Below are positions 44,412-52,783 of a DNA stretch of 64,000 bases, in pieces. Both the position numbers and the translations under genes were made by a program. This stretch comes from Alphaproteobacteria bacterium. GTDB taxonomy: Bacteria > Pseudomonadota > Alphaproteobacteria > UBA8366 > GCA-2717185. Each line of letters begins with the position of its first letter. Position 1 is the first letter of the stretch. Under the pieces are notes generated by a model. The model was not told the DNA's origin. It ran no database searches and saw only the letters and a list, made by a program, of their open reading frames with translations. Where the stretch lies: positions 1 to 64,000 of the forward strand of contig JBBDQU010000058.1 of the NCBI GenBank assembly GCA_040905865.1, in the 5' to 3' direction.

Positions 44412-45761
44412 TCAGCGGCGCCTTCGCCGCGCCTCGCGCAGGGTGCGCTTCAGGGAACCGAGATAGGGGACGTGCTCCTCCTCGATCGTATGGCGGGGCG
44501 AATCCCGGTAGTTGTTTTTGACCCAGTGCTTGTGTTCCGCGATGGCGGTGCGCATTTCCGCTTCGCCGGGCAGGACCGCGTTGCCCAGTTCCATTTCCCG
44601 GATCCAGCGGGCCTGGTGCTCGAAGACCATATTGAGCGCCGTATCCGTATTGAACATGCCCATGAAATACAGCCCGGGCCAGCCCGGCGGCACGATGCGC
44701 TCGTACAGGTCGATCGCATTGTCCCGGATCGGTACGACCTCCGGCGAGAGGAAGGGCAGGTCGATCAGATAGCCGGTCGCGGCGATCAGCGTATCGAATT
44801 CCTCCGCCGTGCCGTCGACGAAGTGGATCGTTTTGCCCTCGATTCTTGCGATGCCCTGTTTCACCTCGATTCGGCTGTAGGCGATGTGATTGACGACGGT
44901 GGCGTTGCTGGTCACATGGGCGCGCTCGGTCAGCGGCCTGAAGCCCAGATCGGTCATGCGGCCATGCACCAGGAAGGTCAGCCACCGGGTCAGCTTGCGC
45001 CGCAGGAAACCGGGTATCCAGGGCCGCTGGATCTTGCGCGTGATATCGGTGAACGGGATGCCGCAGAGCAGCTTGGGCAGGATCAGGACCCCGGAGCGCG
45101 CGACCAGCACGGTGCGGGGCGAGGTGACGCAGATATCGCTGACGATGTCGCAGCCGCTGTTGCCGACCCCGACCACGCAGATCCGCTTGCCGACGAAATC
45201 TTCCGGCTCCCGGTAATAATGGGAGTGGACGTATTCGCCCTTGAAATTGTCCCGGAATTCCGGGATGTGCAGCGGTTCGGTCAGGTGGCCGGTCGCGACG
45301 ATGACCGTATCGAATTCCGCGGTCTCGCCATCCGCCGTTTCCACGGTCCATTTCGGCGCGTCCCGGCCGGGCGTGAATTCCGGGCGGATATCCGTGACCG
45401 TCGCATTGAAGCGGATGCGGCGGCGCAGGTCGAAATGGTCCGCGTAGGATTCCAGATAATTGTGCATGTCCCGATGGTCGGGAAAATCCTGCACGTCCGG
45501 GGCGAAGTCCAGGTCGCTGAACCGCGTGACGTTCCGCGAGGTGTTGATATGCAGCGTGCGGTAGGCGGAGGATCGGTTGTTGTCGTTCCTGTAGCACCAC
45601 ATGCCGCCGATTTTCGTGCCGATCTCGAACAGGGTGACGTTTTCGAATCCGGCCTCGGTCAGGTATTTGGCGCAGCAGATTCCCGCCGCGCCGGCGCCGA
45701 TGATGGCGATGCGCTTCGCCGTCGCGGCAGTCGCGGTTTCTGCGGTTGCTGCATCCGTCAT
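44412..45761 (-). CDS. Flavin-containing monooxygenase
   Basis: 449 aa. FAD site GAGAAGICCAK, FMO-identifying segment FKGEYVHSHYY, NADPH site VVGVGNSGCDI and a later ATGYLIDLPF. This set is typical of class B flavin monooxygenases that oxygenate N- or S-containing soft nucleophiles or do Baeyer-Villiger chemistry. The alanine-rich N-terminus (residues 1-16) is probably disordered. It reads with the LLM gene upstream. Confidence 0.9.
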   Translation of the reverse strand: MTDAATAETATAATAKRIAIIGAGAAGICCAKYLTEAGFENVTLFEIGTKIGGMWCYRNDNNRSSAYRTLHINTSRNVTRFSDLDFAPDVQDFPDHRDMHNYLESYADHFDLRRRIRFNATVTDIRPEFTPGRDAPKWTVETADGETAEFDTVIVATGHLTEPLHIPEFRDNFKGEYVHSHYYREPEDFVGKRICVVGVGNSGCDIVSDICVTSPRTVLVARSGVLILPKLLCGIPFTDITRKIQRPWIPGFLRRKLTRWLTFLVHGRMTDLGFRPLTERAHVTSNATVVNHIAYSRIEVKQGIARIEGKTIHFVDGTAEEFDTLIAATGYLIDLPFLSPEVVPIRDNAIDLYERIVPPGWPGLYFMGMFNTDTALNMVFEHQARWIREMELGNAVLPGEAEMRTAIAEHKHWVKNNYRDSPRHTIEEEHVPYLGSLKRTLREARRRRR

Positions 45762-45765
45762 GGCG

Positions 45766-46632
45766 TTATCGCGGCGCCAGGGTTTCCAGGGCTTTCCAGT
45801 CCGGCGCGGCGCCGCCGTCGGGGTTTAGCGGCTGAATGCAGACATGGGTCGCCCCGGCGTCGAAATGCGCCTTGATCCGCGCCTCGATGTCGGCGGCGCT
45901 GCCCCAGGCGACCATGGCGTCGAGGAAACGGTGGTTGCCGCCGCCGGAAAGCTCGTTTTCGGAAAAGCCGCAGCGCAGCCAGTTGTTGCGATAATTGGGC
46001 AGCGTCATGTAGCGGCTCAGCCCCTGGGCGGCCACGTTCCGCGCCGTGCCCGCATCGCCGGTCAGGCATATTTTCTGTTCGATGCAGAGCCAGGCATCGG
46101 GGCCCATGATCTCGCGCGCCCGCGCCGTGTATTCCGGCGTCACGTTATAGGGCAGGGCGCCCGAGGTCCGGTCCCGGGACAGGGCCAGCATGTTCGGACC
46201 CAGCGCGCCGATCACGATATTCCGCGCCGGCGCGGAAATGGCGATATTGGCGGCGTCCATGGCGTCGATATAGGCGCGCATCGTCGTCACCGGCTTGCCG
46301 TATTGATGGCCGCGCGCCCCTTCGACCAGCGGCATGTGCGACACGCCAAGCCCCAGCACGAAGCGGTCGTCATACAGCGTGTTCAGCGTATTATGCCCGG
46401 CCATCGCCGACAGCGCGTCGCGGGCGTATATATTGGCGATACCGCTGCCGACGGCCAGCGTTTCGGTTTGCGCCAGCAGGTAACTGCCCAGCGCCATCGA
46501 CTCGTAGGACGTCGATTCCGGGTACCACAGGACGCCGTAACCCAGTTTTTCGACGGTTTTCGCCAGTTCCGAAATCTGTGGCCGGGTCAGCGCGTTGCAT
46601 GAATGCCAGACCCCGTATTTGCCCATTTGCAT
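45766..46632 (-). CDS. LLM-class (F420- or FMN-dependent) oxidoreductase
   Basis: 288 aa. Luciferase-like barrel: LGYGVLWYPES, GSGIANIYARDALSAMAGHNTLNTLYDDRFVLGLGVSH. The pattern fits the F420-dependent LLM subfamily often labelled TIGR03620. Cofactor cannot be settled here, since no F420 synthesis gene is in the window. ATG 46632 follows GGAAG. It lies four bases before the monooxygenase gene, so the two probably work together. Confidence 0.85.
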   Translation of the reverse strand: MQMGKYGVWHSCNALTRPQISELAKTVEKLGYGVLWYPESTSYESMALGSYLLAQTETLAVGSGIANIYARDALSAMAGHNTLNTLYDDRFVLGLGVSHMPLVEGARGHQYGKPVTTMRAYIDAMDAANIAISAPARNIVIGALGPNMLALSRDRTSGALPYNVTPEYTARAREIMGPDAWLCIEQKICLTGDAGTARNVAAQGLSRYMTLPNYRNNWLRCGFSENELSGGGNHRFLDAMVAWGSAADIEARIKAHFDAGATHVCIQPLNPDGGAAPDWKALETLAPR

Positions 46633-46749
46633 GATTTTGTTCTTCCCCGCAGAATACCGGCCGGCGTCGATGGCCGCGCCATGCCGGATTGCCATGATTG
46701 CATGTTGGCCCGAGTATGGCGCGCCAGGGGGATAGAGGGAAGGCGGACC

Positions 46750-47481
46750 GTGACGGAAACGCAATCGGGCAAATCGCTGCGGGTCGATATCTGGCGCGGC
46801 GGCGATGATGGCTGGCTGGACACCTTCAATGTGCCGCGCCAGCCCAGCCAGACGATCCTGGATGTGGTCACCTATGTGCAGCGGAAACTGGATGCGACCC
46901 TGTCCTACCGGTTTTCCTGCCGGGTCGGGATGTGCGGATCCTGCGCGATGACCGTGAACGGCAAGCCGCGCTGGACCTGCCGCACCCATGTGGACTCGGT
47001 TGCGGAAGACGGGCGGATCGAAATCCGGCCGCTGCGCAATTTCCCCATCGTCAAGGACCTTGCCGTCGATATGACGGTGTTCTTCGACAAATGGCGCGAT
47101 GCCGGCGCGCGTTTCGCGCCGCGCGACGGCGCCTCGCTGGAATTCGCAAACGTGGACCCGCAAAGCCCGGCGCGCCGGGAAGCCACGGCCGCCATCGAAT
47201 GCATCGGCTGCGGCGTCTGCTATGCGGCATGCGACGTGGTTGCGTGGAAACCGGATTACCTGGGCCCGGCCGCGCTGAACCGGGTCTGGACGCTGGTCAA
47301 TGACGAGCGGGACGCCGACCCCGAAGCGCATCTCGGCCCGGTCGCGGGGGATGCGGGCTGCCATGCCTGTCACAGCCAGCAGGGTTGCTCGACCCACTGT
47401 CCGAAGAATCTCAGCCCGACGGCGGCGATTGCCGGGCTGAAACGCCGGACGCTGGCGGCGCTGCTGAAGGGCCGGCTATGA
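46750..47481 (+). CDS. Succinate dehydrogenase/fumarate reductase-like iron-sulfur subunit
   Basis: 243 aa. A plant-type 2Fe-2S site (CRVGMCGSCAM then C) and the C-terminal ferredoxin part CIGCGVCYAACD with CHACHSQQGCSTHCPKN supply ligands for three clusters. It is the electron-transfer subunit between the flavoprotein and a membrane cytochrome b. GTG 46750 follows GAGGGAAGG. First gene of an unusual B-C-D-A order operon. Confidence 0.9.
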   Translation: MTETQSGKSLRVDIWRGGDDGWLDTFNVPRQPSQTILDVVTYVQRKLDATLSYRFSCRVGMCGSCAMTVNGKPRWTCRTHVDSVAEDGRIEIRPLRNFPIVKDLAVDMTVFFDKWRDAGARFAPRDGASLEFANVDPQSPARREATAAIECIGCGVCYAACDVVAWKPDYLGPAALNRVWTLVNDERDADPEAHLGPVAGDAGCHACHSQQGCSTHCPKNLSPTAAIAGLKRRTLAALLKGRL

Positions 47482-47813
47482 GCGGACGGCTGGAGCTGTG
47501 GCTGTTCGCGGCGCAGCGGCTGACCGCGATGATCCTGGCGCCGCTGGTGCTGCTGCATCTGGCCGTCATGATCTATGCGGTACAGGACGGGTTGTCGGCC
47601 GCTGAAATCCTGGGCCGAACCCGGGGCAGCGTCTTCTGGGGCGGCGTCTACGGGCTGTTCGTCCTCGCGGCGGCGGTGCATGGCGCCATCGGGCTGCGGG
47701 TGGTGATGCGGGAAATGACCGCCTGGCGCGGCGCGGTCCCCAATATCGTCGCGGCGCTGTTCTGTGTCGCGGTGCTGGCGCTCGGCATCCGCGCCGTCGG
47801 GGCGATCACATGA
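47478..47813 (+). CDS. Succinate dehydrogenase/fumarate reductase-like membrane subunit C
   Basis: 111 aa, three hydrophobic helices. His residues in LVLLHLAVMIYA and AAVHGAIGLR could ligate heme b. The ATG overlaps the iron-sulfur subunit stop. It anchors the complex and exchanges electrons with quinone. Too small and variable for a firm name beyond anchor subunit. Confidence 0.82.
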   Translation: MSGRLELWLFAAQRLTAMILAPLVLLHLAVMIYAVQDGLSAAEILGRTRGSVFWGGVYGLFVLAAAVHGAIGLRVVMREMTAWRGAVPNIVAALFCVAVLALGIRAVGAIT

Positions 47814-48157
47814 GTACGATTGCCGCGCATCGCAATCACCCGACCTACTGGGCCTTCGTCCTGCACCGGGTGTCGGGGCTGGCGCTGGCGCTGTTCCTGC
47901 CGGTGCATCTGTATGTGCTGTCGCTGGTCATCGACGGCGGCGCGCGGTTCGACGCTTTCATCGACTGGACGGCGCATCCTTTGGTCAAGGCGGCGGAAAC
48001 CGGGCTGGTGGTCCTGCTGGCCCTGCACATGGCCGGCGGGCTGCGCCTGCTGGCGGTCGAATTCCTGCCCTGGCATGACCGGCAGAAGACGCTGGCCGCG
48101 CTCGCCGCCGGTTTCGCCTTCGCCATCGGCATCCTCTATCTGCTCAACGTGGTCTGA
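47810..48157 (+). CDS. Succinate dehydrogenase/fumarate reductase-like membrane subunit D
   Basis: 115 aa, three hydrophobic helices with FVLHRVSGLALALFLPVHLY and LLALHMAGGLRLL, the HRxSG and His patterns of SdhC/SdhD-type cytochrome b anchors. It overlaps the preceding gene by four bases (ATGA). Together with subunit C it forms the quinone-binding membrane domain. Confidence 0.85.
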   Translation: MSTIAAHRNHPTYWAFVLHRVSGLALALFLPVHLYVLSLVIDGGARFDAFIDWTAHPLVKAAETGLVVLLALHMAGGLRLLAVEFLPWHDRQKTLAALAAGFAFAIGILYLLNVV

Positions 48158-48163
48158 AAAAGC

Positions 48164-49885
48164 ATGGTCGACATCGCAAGACGCCAGACGGATATCCTGA
48201 TTCTCGGTTCGGGCGGGGCGGGGCTGTTCGCCGCGCTGCACGCCCACAAGATCGATCCGGCGCTGGATATCACCATCGCGGTCAAGGGGCTGCTGGGGAA
48301 ATCCGGCTGCACAAGGATGGTGCAGGGCGGATACAATGTCGCCCTGTCGAAGGACGATTCGGTCGAGCGCCATTTCATGGACACGATCGAGGGCGGCAAA
48401 TGGCTGAACAATCAGGACCTGGCCTGGGCGCTGATCACCAATGCGGTGATCCGGATTCACGAGCTTGAAAACGAACTCGGCTGTTTCTTCGACCGGAACC
48501 CGGACGGCACGATCCACCAGAAAGCCTTCGCCGGGCAGACCTTCGACCGCACCGTGCACAAGGGCGACCTGACCGGGATCGAGATCATCAGCCGCCTGGC
48601 CGAACAGGTCTGGGCGCGCGACATCAACCGGCTGGAGGAACACCGGGCCTTGGCGCTGATCCGCAGCGTCGACGGCAAGCGGCTGGCCGGCGTGCTGCTG
48701 GCCGATATGCGCGACGGGGCGCTGGTCTTCGTGCAGGCGAAGGCGGTGCTGCTGGCGACCGGCGGCGGGCCGACCATGTACCGCTACCACACACCGTCCG
48801 GCGACAAGAGCTGCGACGGCATGGCGATGGCGCTGCGCGCCGGGCTGCCGCTGCGCGACATGGAAATGGTGCAGTTCCACCCGACCGGGCTGATCGCGGG
48901 CAAGGATACGAGGATCACCGGCACGATCATCGAGGAAGGACTGCGCGGCGCCGGGGGGCACCTGCTGGACGGCGCCGGGGAACGCTTCATGCACAGGTTC
49001 GATCCGCGCGGCGAGCGGGCGACCCGCGATATCGTCAGCCGCGGCATGTTCGAACAGATGCGCCACGGCCATACCAGCCCCAATGGCGGCCTCTATATCA
49101 CCATGCGGCATCTCGATCCGGCGATGGTCCGCAAATCCTTCAAGGGCATGGTCGAACGCTGCCACGATGTCGGTTTCGATCTCGTCGGCGGGCTGGTCGA
49201 GATCGTGCCGACCGCGCATTACATGATGGGCGGCGTGGTCTTCGGGGTCGATGGCAAAACCGAACTGCCCGGCCTGTTCGCGGCGGGCGAGGATACGGGC
49301 GGGGTGCATGGCGCAAACCGGCTGGGCGGCAACGGCGTCGCCAATTCGACCGTGTTCGGCGGGCTGGCCGGCGATGCGATGGCGCCCTTCGTAAAGGCGG
49401 AAGGCGAATTTTCCGAACCGGACGATGCCGCGCTGCAAGCCGCCGCCGCCCGTGCGCTGGCGCCGTTCGGCCGGCCGGCGGGCGACATGAACGCGGTGCG
49501 CGACCGGCTGTACGACATGATGTGGGACGACGCGGGCATCGTGCGGACCCGCGACAGCCTGACCCGCGCGCTGGGGGCGCTGGATGAACTGGATGCGGCG
49601 CTGGGCGAAATCGGCCTGGCGGAACAGGACCCGGCCTTCAATCTCAGCTGGCATGACTGGCTGAACATGGAGAACCTGATCCTGGTCAGCCGGTCCATCT
49701 GCCACGCGGCGATGGCGCGGGAAAATTCGCGCGGCGCGCATTTCCGCGAGGATTTCCCCGAACCGGGCGACCTGGAAACTTCCTATTACACGGTCGTGAC
49801 GCTGGCGGAGGGCGGCCTTTCGGTTGCCACGAACCCGGTCGATTTCACCCGCGTCCGGCCCGGCGAAAGCCTCATTACGGACTGA
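48164..49885 (+). CDS. Succinate dehydrogenase/fumarate reductase-like flavoprotein subunit
   Basis: 573 aa. FAD fold LGSGGAGLFAALHA; substrate site His in QFHPTG, Arg in RATRDIVSR, His in HYMMGG and Arg in ANRLGGN are all present, so dicarboxylate chemistry is expected. However the FAD-linking His of SdhA/FrdA (S-H-T) is replaced: SGCTRMVQGG has Cys there, so FAD is probably not linked through His. It ends the B-C-D-A operon, seven bases after subunit D. Confidence 0.88.
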   Translation: MVDIARRQTDILILGSGGAGLFAALHAHKIDPALDITIAVKGLLGKSGCTRMVQGGYNVALSKDDSVERHFMDTIEGGKWLNNQDLAWALITNAVIRIHELENELGCFFDRNPDGTIHQKAFAGQTFDRTVHKGDLTGIEIISRLAEQVWARDINRLEEHRALALIRSVDGKRLAGVLLADMRDGALVFVQAKAVLLATGGGPTMYRYHTPSGDKSCDGMAMALRAGLPLRDMEMVQFHPTGLIAGKDTRITGTIIEEGLRGAGGHLLDGAGERFMHRFDPRGERATRDIVSRGMFEQMRHGHTSPNGGLYITMRHLDPAMVRKSFKGMVERCHDVGFDLVGGLVEIVPTAHYMMGGVVFGVDGKTELPGLFAAGEDTGGVHGANRLGGNGVANSTVFGGLAGDAMAPFVKAEGEFSEPDDAALQAAAARALAPFGRPAGDMNAVRDRLYDMMWDDAGIVRTRDSLTRALGALDELDAALGEIGLAEQDPAFNLSWHDWLNMENLILVSRSICHAAMARENSRGAHFREDFPEPGDLETSYYTVVTLAEGGLSVATNPVDFTRVRPGESLITD

Positions 49886-49886
49886 T

Positions 49887-50717
49887 CTACGCCGGCACGT
49901 CGCCTTCCAGGATGATCCGGTGCATGACCCTTCCTTCCGAATGGTCGTAATCGCCATAGGCCAGGTGCAGGACCGCCCGGTTGTCGCACAGCAGCAGGTC
50001 GCCGACCCGCCATTTGTGCCGGTAACAGATTTCCGGCCGGATGATGCTGCTCATCAGATCGTCCATGAAGCGGTGGCTTTCCTCCGGCGCCATGTCGACG
50101 AACCGCTCGGTCTTGCCGGGATGGATATAGATCGCTTTCCTGCCGGTTTCCGGATGGGTGCGGATCAGCGGGTGGATCTGTCCGCCGCCGTATTTCTGCT
50201 TGTCCTCGTCGCTGACATAGATGCGGTTTTCGATCTTGTTGACCGTCTTTATGCCCGCGAGCTTCGAACGCACGGTGCCCGGCAGCGCGTCATAGGCCAT
50301 ATGCATGTTGGCGAAACCCGTATCGCCGCCCGATGAGGGCAGGGCGACCGCGTACAGCGCCGTGACCTTGGGCGGCTTCGCATGGTTTGTATGGTCGGTA
50401 TGCCAGTCCCGGGAGCCGGGCTGCTTCACGGTGCCGTCCGGGTCGGGCGGAATCCGGCGGCTGTCCAGCACGGCGATTTCGGGGTGTTCCGGCATCAGCC
50501 AGTCGGTCAGGTGCTGCGCCATGGTGTCGCCGAACAGCCGTATCGCGGCGAGATACTGTTCCGGGTTCAGCTTCTGGTCGCGGATCACGAGGACAAGATG
50601 GTCCCGCAGCGCCGTCTGCATCGCGTCGATATCGGCGGGATCGACCGGACGGCTCAGGTCGACGCCCGTGACGGCGGCGCCGAGCGCATCGCCCAGCGGT
50701 GTGATGGTCATGGCCAT
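49887..50717 (-). CDS. TauD/TfdA-family 2-oxoglutarate-dependent dioxygenase
   Basis: 276 aa. The iron ligands are in DWHTDHTNHA (H-x-D) and in MHRIIL near the C-terminus, with the family opening LGAAVTGVDLSRP and THPETGRKAIYIHP. It couples substrate hydroxylation to 2-oxoglutarate decarboxylation to succinate. ATG 50717 follows AGGAGAAC; ATG 50711 is possible. It converges with the flavoprotein gene one base apart and diverges from the hydratase genes. Confidence 0.9.
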   Translation of the reverse strand: MAMTITPLGDALGAAVTGVDLSRPVDPADIDAMQTALRDHLVLVIRDQKLNPEQYLAAIRLFGDTMAQHLTDWLMPEHPEIAVLDSRRIPPDPDGTVKQPGSRDWHTDHTNHAKPPKVTALYAVALPSSGGDTGFANMHMAYDALPGTVRSKLAGIKTVNKIENRIYVSDEDKQKYGGGQIHPLIRTHPETGRKAIYIHPGKTERFVDMAPEESHRFMDDLMSSIIRPEICYRHKWRVGDLLLCDNRAVLHLAYGDYDHSEGRVMHRIILEGDVPA

Positions 50718-50868
50718 AAGGTTCTCCTCTCTTCGGGTCCGCAACGGCGAAAGCCTAAACCGCCTGGGGGCTTCCTGCCAAATGTCATGTATTATATCGC
50801 GGACAGGCGGACAGGTCCTGCTTGACCGGGCGGGCAAAGCGGGCAAGCTTGGGGGAAGGGAGAAAGCC

Positions 50869-51831
50869 ATGATCAGGATCGAAGCGATAGAGGAAGCGGC
50901 GTTCGAGATCACCAGCCGCGCCGCGATTGAAATCCCCGAGGACTACCGCACGGGGCTGCGGGAACTGGTGAAGGGCGAAAAGGCGGAACTGAGCCGCTTC
51001 GTGCTCGAGGCGATGCTGGACAATTACGAGGCCGCCGAGCAGGACCGCCGCGCGATGTGCGCCGATACCGGCGTGCCGCGGTTTTTCGTCAAGGCGGGGA
51101 ACGAGGCCGCCATCGAAGGCGGTTTCGTGTCGCTGGAAGCCGCGCTGCGCCGCGCGCTGGCCCGGGCGACCCAGGAGGTGCCGCTCCGCCCCAACCGCGT
51201 CCACCCGCTGACCCGCCAGGACAACAACAACAATGTCGGCATCAACGCGCCGGAAATCGACTATTCCTTCGAACCGGGCGGCGACTGGGTGGATATCACC
51301 ACGGTGCACAAGGGCGGGCTGTTCGGGTCCGACTACCGGATGCTGTTCCCCGGCGACGGGATCGACGGCATCAAGCGGTTCTTCCTGGACGTGATGTATG
51401 AATTCGGGCGGCGCGGCCTCGCCTGCCAGCCGGCCATCGTCGGCGTCGGGATTGGCGGCAGCAAGGATGTCGCCATGACGCTGGGCAAGCAGGCGGCCTG
51501 CCTGCGGGTGGTCGGCGACCGCAACCCGGACCCGGCGGCGGCAAAGCTGGAGGACGAGCTGAAGGAAATGGGCAACGCCATCGGCATGGGGCCGATGGGC
51601 TATGTCGGCAGTTCGATGGTCGTCGATTGCCATGTGGAGCTGGGCTACACCCATACCGGCGGCATGCCGATGAGCGTGCACAGCTTCTGCCTGTCGTCGC
51701 GCCGGGCGGTGGCGCGGCTGCATGGCGACGGCCGGGTCGAATACCGCACCGACCCCAACTGGTTCACCCCTTACATGCGACGGGAGAGTGTCGAATGGCA
51801 GACGACGGAAAAGGCGCAGGCGGCGGGCTGA
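50869..51831 (+). CDS. Class I fumarate hydratase-type, alpha (N-terminal) subunit
   Basis: 320 aa. Fe-S hydro-lyase N-terminal domain with Cys in MCADTGVPRFF, ACQPAIVGVGIGGSKD and a later CHVELGYTHTGGMP, the cluster ligands and substrate loop of class I fumarases and L-tartrate dehydratases. ATG 50869 follows GGGAAGGGAG. It overlaps the beta subunit gene by 37 bases, so the two form one enzyme; substrate may be fumarate, tartrate or mesaconate. Confidence 0.9.
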   Translation: MIRIEAIEEAAFEITSRAAIEIPEDYRTGLRELVKGEKAELSRFVLEAMLDNYEAAEQDRRAMCADTGVPRFFVKAGNEAAIEGGFVSLEAALRRALARATQEVPLRPNRVHPLTRQDNNNNVGINAPEIDYSFEPGGDWVDITTVHKGGLFGSDYRMLFPGDGIDGIKRFFLDVMYEFGRRGLACQPAIVGVGIGGSKDVAMTLGKQAACLRVVGDRNPDPAAAKLEDELKEMGNAIGMGPMGYVGSSMVVDCHVELGYTHTGGMPMSVHSFCLSSRRAVARLHGDGRVEYRTDPNWFTPYMRRESVEWQTTEKAQAAG

Positions 51832-52487
51832 GGCATCGCCGCCTGACCGTCCCGGTCAGCGATGAAGACCTGCGCGACCTGAAGCTGGGCGACATCGTCT
51901 ACCTGGACGGGGTGATCTATACCGGCCGCGAAGGCATGTATCAGCGCTATCTCGGCGACGGGGCCGAGCCGCCGGTGCCGCTGGCGGAAATCTCGAATGT
52001 GAATTTCCACTGTTCGCCGGCGGCGTCGGTGAACGCGGACGGAACCTTCAATGTCGGCGCGGTGACCGCGACCGCCAGTTTCCGGTTCTCCAAATGGCTC
52101 GACGCCTGGTTCGCGAAATCCGGCTGCAAGCTGATCGTCGGCAAGGGCGGCATGTCGCCCGCCGATTACAAAAACCAGCTGGTGCCGAACGGCGCGCTCT
52201 ACCTGACCACGGTCGGCTACGGCACCGGCGCGCTGCTGGGGCGGGCGATAAAGCGGGTGGTCGATGTCCACTGGCTGGAGGAACTGGGCATCGCCCAGGC
52301 AATCTGGGTGTTCGAGGTGGAAAATTTCGGCCCGCTGATCGTCGAAAGCGACATGGACGGCAACAGCCTGTTCGAACAGCAGGCCGCCATCGTGAACGAG
52401 AAGGTCGACGCCGCCTATGGCGACCTGAAACGCCCGGCGCTGGCGCGCTACGGCGAAACGACCAACCGCAAGGACGAGGTCGTTTGA
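51795..52487 (+). CDS. Class I fumarate hydratase-type, beta (C-terminal) subunit
   Basis: 230 aa. The C-terminal hydro-lyase domain begins with LRHRRLTVPVSDEDLRDLKLGD and contains GKGGMSPADYK and NGALYLTTVGYGTGA, the swivel-domain motifs of fumarase beta chains. ATG 51795 lies inside the alpha gene with GGAGAG upstream. It ends where base composition shifts to the AT-richer island. Confidence 0.9.
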   Translation: MADDGKGAGGGLRHRRLTVPVSDEDLRDLKLGDIVYLDGVIYTGREGMYQRYLGDGAEPPVPLAEISNVNFHCSPAASVNADGTFNVGAVTATASFRFSKWLDAWFAKSGCKLIVGKGGMSPADYKNQLVPNGALYLTTVGYGTGALLGRAIKRVVDVHWLEELGIAQAIWVFEVENFGPLIVESDMDGNSLFEQQAAIVNEKVDAAYGDLKRPALARYGETTNRKDEVV

Positions 52488-52783
52488 CGGCGGGGCGTGC
52501 AGAGGTCACAGCACGAGACGGTACAATTGCAATCCCTGTCACGGCCAATCCGCGGTAACAGCAAGTGTTTGACTTATGGGGAGCTCGATTCGCGGCTTGC
52601 AAACAAATTCTCTACGAATGACCCGATACCAAAATCCGAAATTGTTAAGGGTATTAGCGGGTTAGATTTATGGTTTGACGATTGACAGGGTTTGAATATG
52701 ATTAAGTAGCCCTGTTGCGCACGAAGTCTCTAGTGCCACTAAAGATTCGTTGATGCGTTGACATCAACATAGTGCCAATGGGG
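52488..52783. other. AT-richer intergenic stretch at island left edge
   Basis: 296 bases with no convincing gene; one plus-strand frame (52497-52685, 62 codons) has no recognisable content. Composition changes from GC-rich to AT-rich within about 70 bases of the hydratase stop. A hairpin lies at 52749-52768, just past the DUF3800 stop. Confidence 0.4.
52749..52768 (-). terminator. Possible terminator hairpin of the DUF3800 gene
   Basis: GTTGATG (52749-52755) and CATCAAC (52762-52768) form a 7-bp stem with a 6-base loop, sixteen bases past the minus-strand stop. The stretch after it is not a T run, so termination would be weak. Confidence 0.35.

Noticed and set aside
52497-52685. 62-codon plus-strand frame at the left edge of the island
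   Set aside because: No ribosome site, no similarity by eye, and it spans the change in base composition.
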